Source: Gemmatimonadota bacterium
GTDB lineage: Bacteria; Gemmatimonadota; Gemmatimonadetes; JACCXV01; JAHWKZ01
Reading direction: 5' to 3'
DNA length: 5,514 nt
NCBI GenBank assembly: GCA_030641505.1
Contig: DAOWHI010000219.1
Coordinates: 1-5,514, forward strand
The first letter of the stretch is position 1, and the number at the start of each line of letters is the position of its first letter. Of the stretch, positions 4,776 through 5,514 are shown piece by piece. Both the position numbers and the translations under genes were made by a program. The notes beneath the pieces are model-generated. The model was not told the origin of the DNA and searched no databases. It saw only the letters and a list, made by a program, of their open reading frames with translations.

Positions 4776-5514
4776 ATGTACTTGCGTCTTTCGACGTTGC
4801 TCTTTCTTTTCATCGGACTGCCCGCCCGGGCAATCGCACAGCAACCCACTGACCAGTTGGGCGAAGTCAGCTTTTCGACGTCGTGCGCGGACGATGTTGG
4901 AGCCGACTTCAACCGTGCCGTGGCCCTGCTCCACTCCTTCGAGTTCGAAGAGTCACGCGGCGTGTTCACATCGATCGCCGAGAAAGATGCAGACTGTGCG
5001 ATGGCCCACTGGGGCGTGGCGATGACGTACTACCACCCGTTGTGGGGACCGCCGACCGAGAGCGACCTCGAATTCGGAAGCGCAGCTGCCAAAAAGGCTC
5101 AAGACCTGCCCGCCACGGACCGAGAGGAAGCCTTCGTCGAGGCGATCGCGGCCTTTTACCGTGACTACGAAACGCTCGACCACCGGACGCGGGCACGCGT
5201 CTACGAAGACGCTATGGCCGACGTGTATTGGACAGTACAGGTGGAAGACCACGAAGCCGAGATCTTCTACTTGCTGGCGATCCTGAGCAACGCGGACCCG
5301 ACCGACAAAACCTACGAGGTACAGAAGCGGGTCGGGGGTAGAGCGGAGGAAATGTGGGTGGAGATGCCAAACCATCCGGGGTTGGTGCACTACATCATCC
5401 ACAGCTACGACTATCCGCCATTGGCCGACGACGCAGTCGAGGCCGCCCATCGTTACCTGGAGATCGCCTCCGCCCTTCCGCACGCCCTGCACATGTCGTC
5501 GCACATCTTCACCC
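4776..5514 (+). CDS. secreted TPR-family protein (partial, C-terminus outside the window)
   Basis: The frame is open for 246 codons plus one base to the right edge. Residues 1-21 are a Sec signal peptide (short basic start, L-L-F-L-F-I-G-L core, likely cleavage A-I-A/Q-Q), so the mature protein is exported. Conserved blocks of a widespread uncharacterised TPR-repeat family follow: A-M-A-H-W-G-V-A-M (75-83), H-P-L-W-G-P-P (87-93), S-N-A-D-P-T-D-K-T-Y (171-180), H-P-G-L-V-H-Y-I-I-H-S-Y-D (200-212) and P-H-A-L-H-M-S-S-H-I-F-T (235-246). Family members I recall are roughly 500-600 residues long, with further TPR helices, so about half is present. Repeated, fixed histidines (H200, H205, H209, H236, H239, H243) could be structural or bind a metal; this is not established. 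The first 120 residues contain two cysteines (C37, C74). Probably transcribed alone from the gap before it. Function unknown; TPR domains commonly bind proteins or peptides. Confidence 0.85.
   Translation, partial: MYLRLSTLLFLFIGLPARAIAQQPTDQLGEVSFSTSCADDVGADFNRAVALLHSFEFEESRGVFTSIAEKDADCAMAHWGVAMTYYHPLWGPPTESDLEFGSAAAKKAQDLPATDREEAFVEAIAAFYRDYETLDHRTRARVYEDAMADVYWTVQVEDHEAEIFYLLAILSNADPTDKTYEVQKRVGGRAEEMWVEMPNHPGLVHYIIHSYDYPPLADDAVEAAHRYLEIASALPHALHMSSHIFT

Noticed and set aside
4953..5504. 183-codon minus-strand frame at the right end
   Set aside because: It is antisense to the secreted TPR-family protein. That gene has a signal peptide, a strong ribosome binding site and conserved family blocks, while this frame has none of these.

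Overview
The window is compact, moderately high-GC bacterial DNA with no gene-free stretch longer than about 90 bases. MerT-type inner-membrane transport, an exported thioredoxin-fold protein and a secreted TPR protein with a Sec-type signal peptide all suggest a Gram-negative (diderm) organism. The gene families (secreted TPR protein, NmrA-like oxidoreductase, APC permease) would suit an environmental lineage such as Gemmatimonadota or Acidobacteriota. That placement is a weak inference: no ribosomal or other phylogenetic marker is present.

Layout: (1) Bases 1-363, minus strand: N-terminal part of a RimJ/RimL-type GNAT acetyltransferase that runs off the left edge. (2) Bases 383-2209, plus strand: a mercury-resistance (mer) type unit. 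It has a MerR regulator with all three Hg(II)-ligand cysteines at exactly the spacing of Tn501 MerR. Next comes a textbook mer operator/promoter built around a 24-bp perfect palindrome, then a small cytosolic thioredoxin-fold protein, MerT, and an exported thioredoxin-like protein with a CGGC motif. (3) Bases 2199-3515, minus strand: an APC-family amino-acid permease that converges on the mer unit with an 11-bp overlap of the 3' ends. (4) Bases 3598-4686, plus strand: an NmrA-like atypical short-chain dehydrogenase, divergent from the permease. (5) Bases 4776-5514, plus strand: the N-terminal 246 codons of a secreted TPR-family protein, cut by the right edge.

How the mer genes may work together: Hg(II) bound by MerR converts the over-spaced promoter (20-bp spacer) to an active form and drives the three downstream genes. 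MerT moves Hg(II) inward through its membrane Cys-Cys pair. In classical operons MerP hands Hg(II) to MerT in the periplasm and MerA reduces it in the cytosol. Neither merP nor merA is in this window, and genes on the opposite strand close the unit on both sides. The two thioredoxin-fold proteins sit where a periplasmic donor and a cytosolic acceptor would be expected. This MerA-less, MerP-less arrangement is the most interesting feature here; the relay role is inference. The GNAT, permease, NmrA-like and TPR genes show no evident link to mercury.
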